From contig CAWJLS010000002.1 of NCBI GenBank assembly GCA_963843755.1, positions 186,001 through 250,000 on the forward strand: a stretch of 64,000 bases of DNA. The letters run 5' to 3'. The notes under the pieces are model-generated. The model was not told where the DNA came from. It saw only the letters and a program-made list of their open reading frames with translations, and made no database searches. Both the position numbers and the translations under genes were made by a program. Numbering within the stretch: position 1 is the first letter of the stretch; the number at the start of each line of letters is the position of its first letter. Of the stretch, positions 27,532 to 37,014 are shown piece by piece. This DNA is from CAWJLS01 sp963843755 (GTDB lineage: Bacteria; Acidobacteriota; Thermoanaerobaculia; Multivoradales; DATKCC01).

Positions 27532-28095
27532 CTACTGGTCGTCGAAGATCTTGGCCACCGGCAGCCGGAAGCCTGGGAGGACCGGCGCGCCGTCGAGGAC
27601 ATCGTCCTCCGACAGGTGACGGGGTTCGCCGTTGGGCCGGTGAACCGTCACCGTCCGCGTGCGCGGATCGATCACCCAGACCGCCCGGCCGCCGGCCCCG
27701 AAGTACTCCAGCACCTTCTCCTCGATCTCGCGCGCCGCGTTGCTCGGCGAAAGGACCTCCACCGCCAAGTCCGGTGCGCCTTCGAGGTACGGGCCGCGAC
27801 GCCGTGCACGCTCGAGCCGCTCCGCCGAGACGAAGGCTGCGTCCGGCCCACGCACCGTGTCCGGGTCACTCTCCAGGACGAAGCCGGTCTCCGTGTAGAC
27901 CTTCCCCAGTCGCCGACCGTGGACGAAGGCGAAGAGAAGGGCGACGAGGACGGTGGTGACCCCTCCGTGGACCTCTCCCGGTGGCGGCTCGCGGACCATC
28001 TCGCCACGGACGAGCTCGATCCGGTCGTCGTCGTCCGGCAGGAAGGGCAGATCCTCGGCACGGAGACGGGGAGAAAGGAGTGCTGTTTCGGGCAT
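27532..28095 (-). CDS. Uma2-family putative endonuclease
   Basis: A 187-residue PD-(D/E)xK-like protein. Visible elements are RIELVRGEMVREPPPGEVHG, the core GPDAAFVSAERL and PDLAVEVLSPSNAAREIEEK, and AVWVIDPRTRTVTVHRP. This order is the Uma2 (DUF820) fold, with D in PDLAVEV and E/K in the following strand as likely catalytic residues. These genes are abundant in some bacteria, often in accessory regions; the target is unknown. ATG 28095 has GAGG just upstream. Confidence 0.85.
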   Translation of the reverse strand: MPETALLSPRLRAEDLPFLPDDDDRIELVRGEMVREPPPGEVHGGVTTVLVALLFAFVHGRRLGKVYTETGFVLESDPDTVRGPDAAFVSAERLERARRRGPYLEGAPDLAVEVLSPSNAAREIEEKVLEYFGAGGRAVWVIDPRTRTVTVHRPNGEPRHLSEDDVLDGAPVLPGFRLPVAKIFDDQ

Positions 28096-28114
28096 TTGTA
28101 TCCTCAGTCGATGA

Positions 28115-28252
28115 CTATAGCGCATTCCCCTGCTGGCGCTTCCGGAGAGTCAACGCCCCATCCGCCCGCTCCGCGACCTCACCCACCGGTCCGGTGAGCG
28201 CCGAGATCAGCGCACACGGCCCCCGGGGCTTCGTCTTCCGCCGCGGGCTCAT
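28115..28252 (-). pseudogene. Truncated SymE-like gene (left repeat copy)
   Basis: This copy keeps only the first 40 or so residues of the SymE-like protein encoded at 31201-31515 (MSPRRKTKPRGPCALISALT). It then diverges at LRKRQQGNAL and stops at 28115. The RNA-toxin-type C-terminal domain is missing. Confidence 0.75.
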
Positions 28253-28582
28253 CGGGTCACCTCCCCGGAACCGGCCGCCAGCTCGGAGAGAATTCTCCCC
28301 ACCCGCGCCAACGTCTCATCCCCCACGGACAGCAGGTAATGAGCCAGCGCCAGCGGCCGCACCCGCAGCCCATCCAGCACCGTCAGCACAGCCGGCAGAT
28401 CCTCGTTCCAGCCGAGGACCGTGCCGACGTCGACATGTCCATTTCCCCATCCGGAGACCAGGAGGTACAGATCCTCCTCCGCATCCAGATCCTCCACCAG
28501 CGCGAACCGCGGCGCCCGCCCGGTCAACGGCAACGCCGCAGCGGTCAGGTAGGCGAGATCCGGGTCGGCCAGACACGCCCGC
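28135..28582. repeat. 448-bp direct repeat, left copy
   Basis: It matches 31398-31845 in the same orientation with roughly 20 mismatches by eye. It covers the junction of the SymE-like gene and its partner. Confidence 0.85.
28249..28582 (-). pseudogene. Truncated SymE-partner gene (left repeat copy)
   Basis: Homologous to the C-terminal half of the 195-residue protein at 31512-32099 (EDLDAEEDLYLLVSGWGNGH, VDVGTVLGWNEDLP). Similarity stops at 28582, so about 80 N-terminal residues are absent. A shorter product from ATG 28533 remains possible. Confidence 0.7.
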
Positions 28583-28731
28583 CTACAGCATGAACAGGCT
28601 TGAGAGGGAGGTTCTCTGGTGTCACGCCTTCAAGGTGTCCCGCAGATCGGTCCACTCCATCGGAAATTCGAGGACGTCGTCCGTCTACTAGTGAGAGCCG
28701 CTTTACGAACTTACTGACGAGGTGCCGGAGA

Positions 28732-30066
28732 ATGAACCGAAAATTGTCGAGGTATCTGCCGCTCGTGCTGCTGCTTGTTTGGACCCTACATATCTCGGAG
28801 GCCGCCATGGCTCAAGACCCCCCGCCCGCCGAAGATGACTCCACGGTGATCAATCCCGAGCTGAAGAACCTCCAGGATGAAGTCGATCGGCTCTCCCTCG
28901 AGCAGAAGAAAGCCGAGGCTCTCAAGGCGATTGCCGAGGCAAACAAGGCTGCGGTTGCGGCCAGTCTCCCGGCGACAGAGACGAAGGGCAAAACCGGCTC
29001 GGTGACGGTTGATGACAAGGCTGGCTACTTCGCCGAGTTGATGGCCTACAGCACCTTGTCGGACAGCGCCTGCAGTATCGATGAGATGTTGCAGAAGGAA
29101 GTCAAGGGCAAGACCGTGGTCGTGACCGCTCAGGTCGATCTTTCCCAGCAGGCTGCGCTTTGGGAGTTGGTTCATCTCAAGCTCGGCCGGTTCCAGGACG
29201 ACTTCGACTACCTCATCTCCCAGTTCGACAAACAGGGGGAACCCGTGAAAAAGGAGTTTCAACCGGAGAGTGTGGGTGCTGCCGCAATTACGCTGACGTC
29301 ACTCTTGGGGGCGGCTTCGGACATAGCCGCGTTCTTTCGGGTGGATCGAGAGCTGAAGGGTCGAGATGTGACTCTCTCGGAACGTGCGCTCGTGGCAGAC
29401 GTCGCCGGGCAGCTCGAGGCTGAAGAGGTTCTCGTGCCCGACCTAGCCGTAGCCGGGGACAGACCTCTGGTCCACCAGATCGAAAGAGCGCAAGAAAGGA
29501 AGGCTGAAATCGCAGTCCGCCTCGATGCGATCAGCACTCGGCTTGCCGCGACAGAGGTGGACCGGGAACAGAAGAAGACTGAGTGGGAGAAGCTCAAGAA
29601 AGAGAAGGCCTCCGCGGACCAGGTCGCTCAGGCCAAGAAAGCATTCGAAGCTGCTGGGGGCACGGTCGAGAAGTTGAAGCGCCGGGAGACCCGTTTCGAG
29701 ACGGTGATAACCGCTTTCGACAGCTTCATGAACGCGCTTGGTACAGCTCCGGCCGCGGGAGGGAAGTCTCCGCTGGAGATGGTTGCGGCCGTCGATCTGG
29801 TTCGAGGAAATGAGAACGCTCTGCTGTTGTATCTGGACATTGCCAGCCAGGGTGCGGAGCTCCATATCAGCAAGAGCGCCTGGCGATCCGGCCGAGTGTC
29901 GTACATCGGGGGGAGCGTGGCTGTGTTCTTCCTGGTCGACCAGAAGGGGCTTGTGAAGATGGCAGGCTCGATGCCGCGAAGCGCGACCTCCTCCTTCGAA
30001 GGTCGGGAAGGTAGTCAGAAGTTGCCGGAGATTGGATGGAAACCCCTATGTAACCCTTCAGACTAA
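28732..30066 (+). CDS. Exported coiled-coil protein of unknown function
   Basis: A 444-residue protein from ATG 28732. The signal peptide is MNRKLSRYLPLVLLLVWTLH with cleavage probably after AMA in EAAMAQDPPP. Coiled-coil stretches follow (LQDEVDRLSLEQKKAEALKA; later KAEIAVRLDAISTRLAATEV and EKLKKEKASADQVAQAKKAF). A central segment resembles a membrane-associating GAAAITLTSLLGAASDIAAF. I do not recognise a family. Its GC is lower than the backbone, a sign of transfer. A trypsin-like protease gene follows after 32 bp, so the pair may act together. Confidence 0.75.
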   Translation: MNRKLSRYLPLVLLLVWTLHISEAAMAQDPPPAEDDSTVINPELKNLQDEVDRLSLEQKKAEALKAIAEANKAAVAASLPATETKGKTGSVTVDDKAGYFAELMAYSTLSDSACSIDEMLQKEVKGKTVVVTAQVDLSQQAALWELVHLKLGRFQDDFDYLISQFDKQGEPVKKEFQPESVGAAAITLTSLLGAASDIAAFFRVDRELKGRDVTLSERALVADVAGQLEAEEVLVPDLAVAGDRPLVHQIERAQERKAEIAVRLDAISTRLAATEVDREQKKTEWEKLKKEKASADQVAQAKKAFEAAGGTVEKLKRRETRFETVITAFDSFMNALGTAPAAGGKSPLEMVAAVDLVRGNENALLLYLDIASQGAELHISKSAWRSGRVSYIGGSVAVFFLVDQKGLVKMAGSMPRSATSSFEGREGSQKLPEIGWKPLCNPSD

Positions 30067-30098
30067 TCCAAAACGCCAACAGAATCTGAGGGAGAACC

Positions 30099-31061
30099 GT
30101 GAGCACACTGAGACGCTTCGAGGCAGAACTCAACCGGGAGCTGCGGGAGCGCGCCCATAGCCGGGATCTGCCGGAACTCCTCTTCGAGGCAGCAGGGCTG
30201 GAGGGGGAGGAGCTCGACGCTTCGATTCTACGGATCATCGACCTTGCCAACGATCCGGCCGTCGAGCTTCGCGGCGAGGACTTCCGCGTCGAGCGCATCG
30301 TCCGCGAGTTCCGGCGACCTACGCTCCTCGTGCGCGATGGATCGTTCGAGTCCGTCCTCAGTGAGGTTTGGACCAACACCCTGGAGATGCACCGGGCCGC
30401 GATCGAGGCTTCGCTTCCCGCGGTCGGGCGCATTGAGGTGAAGAACCACTCGAGATTCGCGTGGCTTGGGACCGGCTTTCTCATCGACTGTGACGTGCTC
30501 GTGACCAATCGACACGTCGCGGCGGAGTTCGCCCGTCGTGATGGAAACGGCTTTTCCTGGAAGCGGAACGATCGAGGGAAGCTCATCCACCCGAGGATCG
30601 ACTTCCGTGAGGAGTATCAAGTCCCTGACGAGGAGGAATTCGAGATCGTCGATGTCCTTTTCCTGGCGCCGGAGGGCGGTCCTGATGTGGCACTCCTGCG
30701 GGTGGACGCGTCTGACCTTTCGACCACGCCGCTCAGCTTGCAGGACGACCTGAGCAGCGTCGACTTTGTGGGAGCAGTCGGCTACCCGTGGCGGGACTCC
30801 AGGGTCGAGCCTCACCTCGCTGACGCCATGGAGCGCTATTTCAAGGGCATCTTCGATGTCAAGCGATTCGCCCCCGGCAAGCTCGTGCCAGTAGACGGCG
30901 GAGACGTGGGCCATGACTGCACGACCCTGGGGGGGAGCTCCGGCTCGGCTGTGCTCGATCTCGCGACTGGCGGAGTTGTGGCTCTCCACTACGGTGGCTA
31001 CAAGGACTACAACGTTGGGATTCCGGCGACTGTTCTCCGGGAGGCTGTGGGTTCGCTTTAG
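30099..31061 (+). CDS. Trypsin-like serine peptidase with helical N-terminal domain
   Basis: A 320-residue protein from GTG 30099 (GGAG eight bases upstream). The first 100 residues form a helical domain (LNRELRERAHSRDLPELLFE, LEGEELDASILRIIDLANDP) like the effector-associated domains found in bacterial conflict proteins. The peptidase domain has H139 in TNRHVA, D196 in GPDVALLRV and S281 in GGSSGSAV. No signal peptide is seen, so it probably acts in the cytoplasm. With its neighbour it forms a candidate protease effector module. Confidence 0.82.
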   Translation: MSTLRRFEAELNRELRERAHSRDLPELLFEAAGLEGEELDASILRIIDLANDPAVELRGEDFRVERIVREFRRPTLLVRDGSFESVLSEVWTNTLEMHRAAIEASLPAVGRIEVKNHSRFAWLGTGFLIDCDVLVTNRHVAAEFARRDGNGFSWKRNDRGKLIHPRIDFREEYQVPDEEEFEIVDVLFLAPEGGPDVALLRVDASDLSTTPLSLQDDLSSVDFVGAVGYPWRDSRVEPHLADAMERYFKGIFDVKRFAPGKLVPVDGGDVGHDCTTLGGSSGSAVLDLATGGVVALHYGGYKDYNVGIPATVLREAVGSL

Positions 31062-31200
31062 ACCGTGGAGCGCGGCGCTGGCCGGTTCGACGCAAACGTC
31101 CGGGCGGTTGCGATCGATACCATGGCGAGGGACGCCGCCGCCATCACAGAGAAGACCCGAGCGGGAGCCACGCCCCCGCCCGGATCTTCGAGAGGGTCGC

Positions 31201-31515
31201 CTACAACGCCCGGATTACCAGCTCCCCGTCCTCCACCTCCACGGAGTAGCGCTGGCCGATCGGAAAGCCGCTCTCCTGGAGCCAGTTGCCTGACAGCCGG
31301 ATCATGGGCAACACCTTCCCCCGCTCCGCCCCCTGCCCCGGCCGGTAGAGGGGGTGGATCCGCGCCAGCCGCCGCCCCTCCCGGTCGAACCGCGGCCGGC
31401 GCTTCCGGAGAGCCAACGCCCCGTCCGCCCGCTCCGCGACCTCACCCACCGGCCTGGTGAGCGCCGAGATCAGCGCACACGGCCCCCGGGGCTTCGTCTT
31501 CCGCCGCGGGCTCAT
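31201..31515 (-). CDS. SymE-like type I toxin domain protein
   Basis: A 104-residue protein. The N-terminal part is basic (MSPRRKTKPRGPCALISALT). The C-terminal part, PMIRLSGNWLQESGFPIGQR followed by YSVEVEDGELVI, is the SymE swapped-hairpin AbrB-like domain. E. coli SymE is an SOS-induced, RNA-associated toxin. The start ATG overlaps the stop of the upstream partner (ATGA), so they are translationally coupled. Confidence 0.8.
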   Translation of the reverse strand: MSPRRKTKPRGPCALISALTRPVGEVAERADGALALRKRRPRFDREGRRLARIHPLYRPGQGAERGKVLPMIRLSGNWLQESGFPIGQRYSVEVEDGELVIRAL

Positions 31516-31845
31516 CGGGTCACCTCCCCGGAACCGGCCGCCAGCTCGGAGAGAATCCTCCCCACCCGCGCCAACGTCTCATCCCCCACGGACAGCAGGA
31601 AATGAGCCAGCGCCAGCGGCCGCACCCGCAGCCCATCCAGCACCGTCAACACCTCTGGCAGATCCTCGTTCCAGCCGAGGACCGTGCCGACGTCGACATG
31701 TCCATTTCCCCATCCGGAGACCAGGAGGTACAGATCCTCCTCCGCATCCAGATCCTCCACCAGCGCGAACCGCGGAGCCCGGCCGGTCAAGGGCAACGCC
31801 GCCGCGGTCAGGTAGGCGAGATCGGGCTCGGCCAGGCACGCCCGC
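31398..31845. repeat. 448-bp direct repeat, right copy
   Basis: Partner of 28135-28582. This copy lies inside intact versions of both genes, so it is the likely source. Confidence 0.85.
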
Positions 31846-32099
31846 GGTGCCGACTCCCCGGCGCAGAGACACCTCCAGGGAAACGGCGGCGCCTCGCGTC
31901 GGCGGGACGGAGGGACGATCTCCGCTGGATGGACGGAGAAGGGCCCCGCGCTCGCAGCCTCCGGCGTGGCCGGATGGTCGTGCTTCCTGCGGAGTTGGTC
32001 GAGGAACTCGGGGGAGAAGGCGTTGGTGAGAGAAGGGCGGTCGGGACCGCCGGGAGGGGTGTTCGGGGTCTTGCTACACTGATCGTCAGATCGGCGCAT
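31512..32099 (-). CDS. Partner protein coupled to the SymE-like toxin
   Basis: A 195-residue protein from ATG 32099 with AAAGGAG upstream on the minus strand. The N-terminal third is disordered and rich in Pro and Ser. The C-terminal part (PRFALVEDLDAEEDLYLLVS, GWGNGHVDVGTVLGWNEDL, LALAHFLLSVGDETLARVGR) looks folded. I do not recognise the family. The four-base overlap with the SymE-like gene suggests it is the antitoxin or regulator. Confidence 0.65.
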   Translation of the reverse strand: MRRSDDQCSKTPNTPPGGPDRPSLTNAFSPEFLDQLRRKHDHPATPEAASAGPFSVHPAEIVPPSRRREAPPFPWRCLCAGESAPRACLAEPDLAYLTAAALPLTGRAPRFALVEDLDAEEDLYLLVSGWGNGHVDVGTVLGWNEDLPEVLTVLDGLRVRPLALAHFLLSVGDETLARVGRILSELAAGSGEVTR

Positions 32100-32394
32100 T
32101 GGCTGTGCTCCTTTGCGTCGGTTCAGGGCGCGGCAGAGGGTCACAGCTCTGTCGCGTCCGTTTGAGGGTTCATGTGTTTGCTGCGTCGTCCACGGCCTGT
32201 GCGGCCTTGCGTCGTGGTTGCCGGGCGCCTCCTCTCGGTGTCGCGAGTGGTGGGTTACTGTGTCTCGTTGCGCCTAGTTTACGCGTTTCTGTGTGGCGCC
32301 GTCAAGATTACGCTTAGTTGCGACGACGCCCGCTGGTGATTAGGGTATCGGGCTCCAAGGTGGCCGTTTCAGTCCAGATCGAGAAGCACGACCG

Positions 32395-33750
32395 ATGGAT
32401 CGTTCTACCTTCGAACCTCGCGAGTTGGTCTTTCTCTGTGGCGCCGGTGTCTCTCTCGATCCGCCGTCGGGCTTTCCTATTGCGGCCACGATCATCGAGG
32501 ATCTCGTTCGCGAGATCGCACCGAACCCCGCTGCACACGACCACCTCCTCCGGCTCTGCGATCCCGGGCGCGAAGACAAGCGTTCGCCCGGTGACTATCT
32601 TCGTTTCGAGATGCTGCTTGACATCTTGAGCGACTGGGTCGATCCCGAGCTTCGAATCCTGGACTTCATTCACGAATTTGAAACGCCGAACGATCTCCAT
32701 CTGTCGATCGCGTCGTTGGCGCTTGAGGGTGCGACTGTTGTCACGACGAACTTCGATTCGCTGTTCGAGTTGGCGCTCCTAGGGTCGGGCGCCCAACCCA
32801 TGACGCTCTGTACTGACGAGCACTTCAACAAGTGGCGAGAGCTTGCTTCCAGGGACCGCGTACCGATCTTTAAGATTCATGGGTCGTTCTGTCGTCATGA
32901 CGGCCACTCCTGCGAGCCGGCCAAAGACTCGATTGAAGCGACCCTTAGTCAGATCTCTAGGGGTGTGACCGGACTCGTGCTGACTAAGCCCAAGGCCTCG
33001 TTTCTGGAACACGTTCTTGCCGGTCGGCATCTCGTCGTCGTCGGCTACTCGGGGAGTGACGACCTCGATTTGATGCCGACGCTTCTTCAGATGAAGTCGG
33101 TTTCCTTCACGTGGATCCAGCACGAAGAAGGCGAGCTTCGGGAGGTGAGTGAAGACGTGCTCACCCAAGCCCGGTCCACTCCCAAGGTATCCCGGAATGC
33201 GCGCTACAGCTTCTTCCTTCGCCATCTGAGCCGAGGGCCTTCAGGATGCGTCGTGGCGGGTCCGACGCGCCGGATCCTACGCGAATGGTTTGATGTTCCG
33301 GTCCCAGAACGGACCGAAGGCTCTGGCGGATTCTCGTTCCGCACATACGCCAAAGACTGGGGCGGCGAGACGCTTCGGCCGGTTGACCGGAGGCTTCTTC
33401 TCGCCGAGATCTACTTTCGCCTTTCCCGCTTCACCGAGGCTCTCCACCACCTAAATGGTGTTTTGGCGAGGGACAAGGAGGAACTGGGCGACGAACTGGC
33501 TCGCATCCTGTCCACGTATAGCAACGCCTTGGTCCAAGGCGGTCGCTTCGCGGAAGGACTAGAGGCGGCGAAGCGCAGTGTAGATTGCTTGTCGCCCGGA
33601 GCGTCGTCTAGAACGCGGATTCGCACTCGGCGACAACTGGCCTTCAGCTTGTTCCGAAGCGGCGAGCACGCTGAGGCCCTGCCGGTGTACGAGGACTGTC
33701 TGAGGCTGGCGCTCGACGAAGGTCTGGCAGACGAAGCAGGTGACGCGGCG
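32395..33750 (+). pseudogene. SIR2-TPR gene, 5' part, interrupted by a transposon
   Basis: The first 452 codons of a 732-residue gene. The SIR2-like NADase domain has GAGVS at 16-20, TTNFDSLFE with N119 and D121, the catalytic H162 in FKIHGS and VVVGYSGSDD near 214-223. TPR-like helices begin at about residue 340. At 33750 the frame runs into a transposon whose first bases TGA give the stop. SIR2 effectors of this kind kill infected cells by consuming NAD+ in Thoeris, DSR and related systems; this architecture as a stand-alone gene is DSR-like. The truncated product keeps the whole SIR2 domain. Confidence 0.85.
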
Positions 33751-33993
33751 TGAGCCTGATCACGATAGGCGGTGGTTCGGCGCCCCAATCTGATCAGATT
33801 GGGTGAGGGAGGGGGACAGTGGTCCCTTGAAGACCGTGATCAGGTCGTTGTTTGCTCGGCATCCTCCGCGCCCGGAGGGCGCGCGGGGTGGGAGGGGGCT
33901 GTGGATGGGGTGAAGGATGCCCCCCAGGGGGTTGACGTGCCCCCCGGAGGGCGTGTCTTCTTTCGGTGTCAAGCCAGAAAGGAGACCCCTTCC

Positions 33994-34578
33994 TTGTACC
34001 AGAGCCTGCTCGCCGACACCAGGTTTTTCTCGCTTCTTCTTCGCATCGACCGGGACCTGGCGCAGCAGGCCCATGCCGGCGGTTGCCCTTGGTGCGGCGG
34101 TGCACTGCACCGGGCGAGCTACCGGCGCAAGCCACGGGGCGGGGCGGGCCGGTTGGGCCCGGAGCACGCCGAGCGCTTCAGCTTCTGCTGCTCGGTGGAG
34201 GGGTGCCGGCGGCGGGTGACGCCGGCCTCGGTGCGGTTCCTCGGACGCAAGGTCTTCTTCGCCACTGTGGTGCTGCTGGTGCCGGTGCTGCGCGACGGTC
34301 CGAGTCCGGAGCGCCTCGGCCGGCTCGAGGAGCTTTTCGCGGTGGACCGCCGGACCTTGGGGCGCTGGCGGCTGTGGTGGCGCAGGGTCGTGCCGGCGAC
34401 GCCCTTCTGGAGAGCGGCGCGCGGCCGGTTTCGCCGTCCGCTGGGGGAGGACGCCCTGCCAGGCAGCCTCTTGGCGGTGTTTCGGGGGGAGCGAGGGCTC
34501 GGGGCGCAGGTGCTCTCGGCCCTGGCATGGCTGGCGCCGCTGAGCGTGGGAACGGCGCTCGCCGGGAGCGCTTGGTGA
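33994..34578 (+). CDS. DUF6431-like zinc-ribbon transposon protein
   Basis: A 194-residue basic protein. TTG 33994 is preceded by AAAGGAG with nine-base spacing and begins MYQSLLADTRFFSLLLRIDR. It has zinc-binding pairs CPWCGGALH and CCSVEGCRRRVTPASVRF, then a helical DNA-binding-like region (LFAVDRRTLGRWRLWW). It matches the DUF6431 protein that accompanies DDE/ExeA transposons. It is the first gene of the element. Confidence 0.7.
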   Translation: MYQSLLADTRFFSLLLRIDRDLAQQAHAGGCPWCGGALHRASYRRKPRGGAGRLGPEHAERFSFCCSVEGCRRRVTPASVRFLGRKVFFATVVLLVPVLRDGPSPERLGRLEELFAVDRRTLGRWRLWWRRVVPATPFWRAARGRFRRPLGEDALPGSLLAVFRGERGLGAQVLSALAWLAPLSVGTALAGSAW

Positions 34579-34683
34579 TGGGCGCGACGGACCCGCAGAA
34601 GATGCATCTCGACGGCGGCCGGGACGGCCCGTAGCGTCTCTTCGGCCGGCGAGCGACGGACGCCGCCGGGAAAGGAGACGCAC

Positions 34684-36165
34684 ATGGGGAAGGATCGCCG
34701 CTCCGGCGGGCTCGGGCGCTGGGCCGAGCTTCGCTTCTCGATCATCGGGCCGCTCTTGGCCTCACCGCCGTCGCGCGGCGAGCTCGCCGCCGAGCTCGCC
34801 CGCCTGGCGGAAAGGGAATGGCTCCACCCGCAGAGCGGGGAGCCGGTGCGCTTCGGGGTCTCGACCCTGGAGCGCTGGTACTACACGGCCCGCAACGCGC
34901 CGGACCCGGTGGCGGTGCTCGCCCGGGAGCCGCGCAAGGACCGGGGCCGCCCACGGGCCGTCACGCCCGCCCTGGGCGCCGTGGTGCGCGAGCAATCGGG
35001 CGAGCATCCGAGCTGGAGCTACCAGCTCCATCGCGACAATCTGGCGGCGGTGCTCGCCGAGCGCCCGGAGCTGGGGCCACTGCCCTCGTACTCGACCCTG
35101 CGCCGCTACCTCCTGGCCCAGGGCCTGATCCGCCAGCCCCGGCGGCCGGCCGGACGCCGGGGCGAGACCGAGCGCCGGGCCGGCGAGGCCCGCGAGCGGC
35201 GCGAGATGCGCAGCTTCGAGGCCGAGTACGTGAACGGGCTGTGGCACCTCGACTTCCACCACGGCTCGCGCAAGATCCCGACCCCGGCCGGCGAGTGGGT
35301 GCGGCCGCGGCTCCTCGCGGTGCTCGACGACCGCTCGCGCCTGGTCTGCCACGCCCAGTGGTACCTCGCCGAAACCGCCGAGACCCTGGTCCACGCCCTG
35401 ACCCAGGCGATCTTGAAGCGCGGCCTGCCGCGGGCGCTGATGAGCGACAACGGCGGCCCGATGATCGCCGGCGAGACCCGCGAGGGCCTCGCCCGGCTGA
35501 GCATCCTCCACCACACGACGCTGCCGTACTGCCCGGCGCAAAACGGCAAGCAGGAGGTGCTGTGGGCCCAGGTCGAGGGCCGGCTCATGGCGATGCTCGA
35601 AGGCGAGCCCGACCTCTCGCTGGCGCGGCTCAACGAGGTCACCCAGGCGTGGGTGGAGATGGAGTACCAGCGCACGCGCCACTCCGAGACCGGCCAGACG
35701 CCGGTCGAACGCTGGCTCGCCGGCCCCGCGGTGCTGCGCCCGGCTCCCGACGTCGAGGAGCTCGCCCGGGCCTTCACCGTCCGCCAAGGGCGGGTCCCGA
35801 GGCGCAGCGACGGCACGGTGACCATCGCCAGCAAGCGCTTCGAGGTGCCGCAGCGCTTCGTCCACCTGCGCCGGCTCGAGCTGCGCTTCGCCTCCTGGGA
35901 CCTGTCCCGGGTCTGGCTGATGGACGAGTCCGCCGGGGTCGTCCTCGCCCGCCTCTACCCGCTCGACCGTACCCGCAACGCCGACCGGGTCCGACGGCCG
36001 GTCACCCCGCCCGACCCATCGAGCACGCCAGCGAGCCGACCGTCGAGCCAGGCTCCCGGCATCGCTCCGCTCCTGCACCGCTACCTGGCCGACTACGCCG
36101 CCACCGGGCTGCCGCCCGCCTACCTGCCCCACCACTCTGACGACGACTCCGGAGACCCCGCATGA
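34684..36165 (+). CDS. DDE-type transposase (integrase core, Mu/IS481-like)
   Basis: A 493-residue transposase with a strong ribosome site GGAAAGGAG upstream. N-terminal helix-turn-helix region, then the rve core with D190 in LWHLDFHHGS, D255 in MSDNGGPM and E291 in NGKQEVLWAQVEG. A C-terminal beta domain (VPRRSDGTVTIASKRFEVP) is like that of Mu-type transposases. It overlaps the ATPase gene by four bases (ATGA). Confidence 0.9.
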   Translation: MGKDRRSGGLGRWAELRFSIIGPLLASPPSRGELAAELARLAEREWLHPQSGEPVRFGVSTLERWYYTARNAPDPVAVLAREPRKDRGRPRAVTPALGAVVREQSGEHPSWSYQLHRDNLAAVLAERPELGPLPSYSTLRRYLLAQGLIRQPRRPAGRRGETERRAGEARERREMRSFEAEYVNGLWHLDFHHGSRKIPTPAGEWVRPRLLAVLDDRSRLVCHAQWYLAETAETLVHALTQAILKRGLPRALMSDNGGPMIAGETREGLARLSILHHTTLPYCPAQNGKQEVLWAQVEGRLMAMLEGEPDLSLARLNEVTQAWVEMEYQRTRHSETGQTPVERWLAGPAVLRPAPDVEELARAFTVRQGRVPRRSDGTVTIASKRFEVPQRFVHLRRLELRFASWDLSRVWLMDESAGVVLARLYPLDRTRNADRVRRPVTPPDPSSTPASRPSSQAPGIAPLLHRYLADYAATGLPPAYLPHHSDDDSGDPA

Positions 36166-37007
36166 ACCCCCCGAAGCTGCTCGCCCTCTACGGCCTGAAG
36201 TGGAATCCCTTCCATCCCGACGTCCCGGTCGACGCCCTGTGGCGCCCGCCCGAGCTCGATCACTTCTGCTGGCGCATCGAAAACCTCGCCCGCGACGGCG
36301 GCTTCGCCCTCGTCACCGGCGAGCCGGGCACCGGCAAGTCGGTGGCTCTGCGCCTCGTGGCCCACCACCTCAAGACTCTCCCGGACCTCGCCCCGGCGGT
36401 CCTGACCCGGCCCCAGAGCGGCGTCGCCGACTTCTACCGCGAGCTCGGTCAGCTCTTCGGCGTGCCGCTCAAACCCCACAACCGCTGGGCCGGCTTCCAC
36501 GCCCTGCGCGAGACCTGGCTCGGCCACGTCGAGGCCACCCGTCTGCGTCCGGTGCTACTCGTCGACGAGGCCCAGGAGGTGCCCGCCGCCGTCCTGGCCG
36601 AGCTGCGCATCCTCGCCTCCACCGACTTCGACTCCCGCTCGCTGCTGACCACGGTCCTGTGCGGCGACCAACGCCTGACCCAGCACTTTCGCCACCAGGA
36701 CCTGCTCCCCGTGGCCAGCCGCATCCGCACCCGCCTCGAGCTCGGCTACCGCACCCCGAAGCAACTCGCCGACTGGCTGGCCCACACCCTCGCCCAGGCC
36801 GGCCAGCCCCACCTGATGACCGAGGAGCTCGTCGTCACCCTCACCGAGCACGCCGCCGGAAACCTCCGCATCCTCGCCAACCTGGCCCAGGAGATGCTCG
36901 CCACCGCCGCCCACCGCGACCTGACCCACCTCGACCAGAAGCTCTACCTCGAGCTCTTCACCCCGCCGACCCAAGCCCGGCCCCGAAGCGCCGGCGAGCG
37001 ACCGTGA
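36162..37007 (+). CDS. ExeA/TniB-like AAA ATPase of the transposon
   Basis: A 281-residue ATPase. Walker A is GEPGTGKSVAL, Walker B is VLLVDEAQEVP, and a sensor-like LCGDQRL follows. Such ATPases choose targets and activate DDE transposases. It is coupled to the transposase gene. Confidence 0.88.
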   Translation: MNPPKLLALYGLKWNPFHPDVPVDALWRPPELDHFCWRIENLARDGGFALVTGEPGTGKSVALRLVAHHLKTLPDLAPAVLTRPQSGVADFYRELGQLFGVPLKPHNRWAGFHALRETWLGHVEATRLRPVLLVDEAQEVPAAVLAELRILASTDFDSRSLLTTVLCGDQRLTQHFRHQDLLPVASRIRTRLELGYRTPKQLADWLAHTLAQAGQPHLMTEELVVTLTEHAAGNLRILANLAQEMLATAAHRDLTHLDQKLYLELFTPPTQARPRSAGERP

Positions 37008-37014
37008 GCTCCCC

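Noticed and set aside
28135..31845. CRISPR array or integron
   Set aside because: Only two long repeats and no short regular spacing; no cas or integrase genes.
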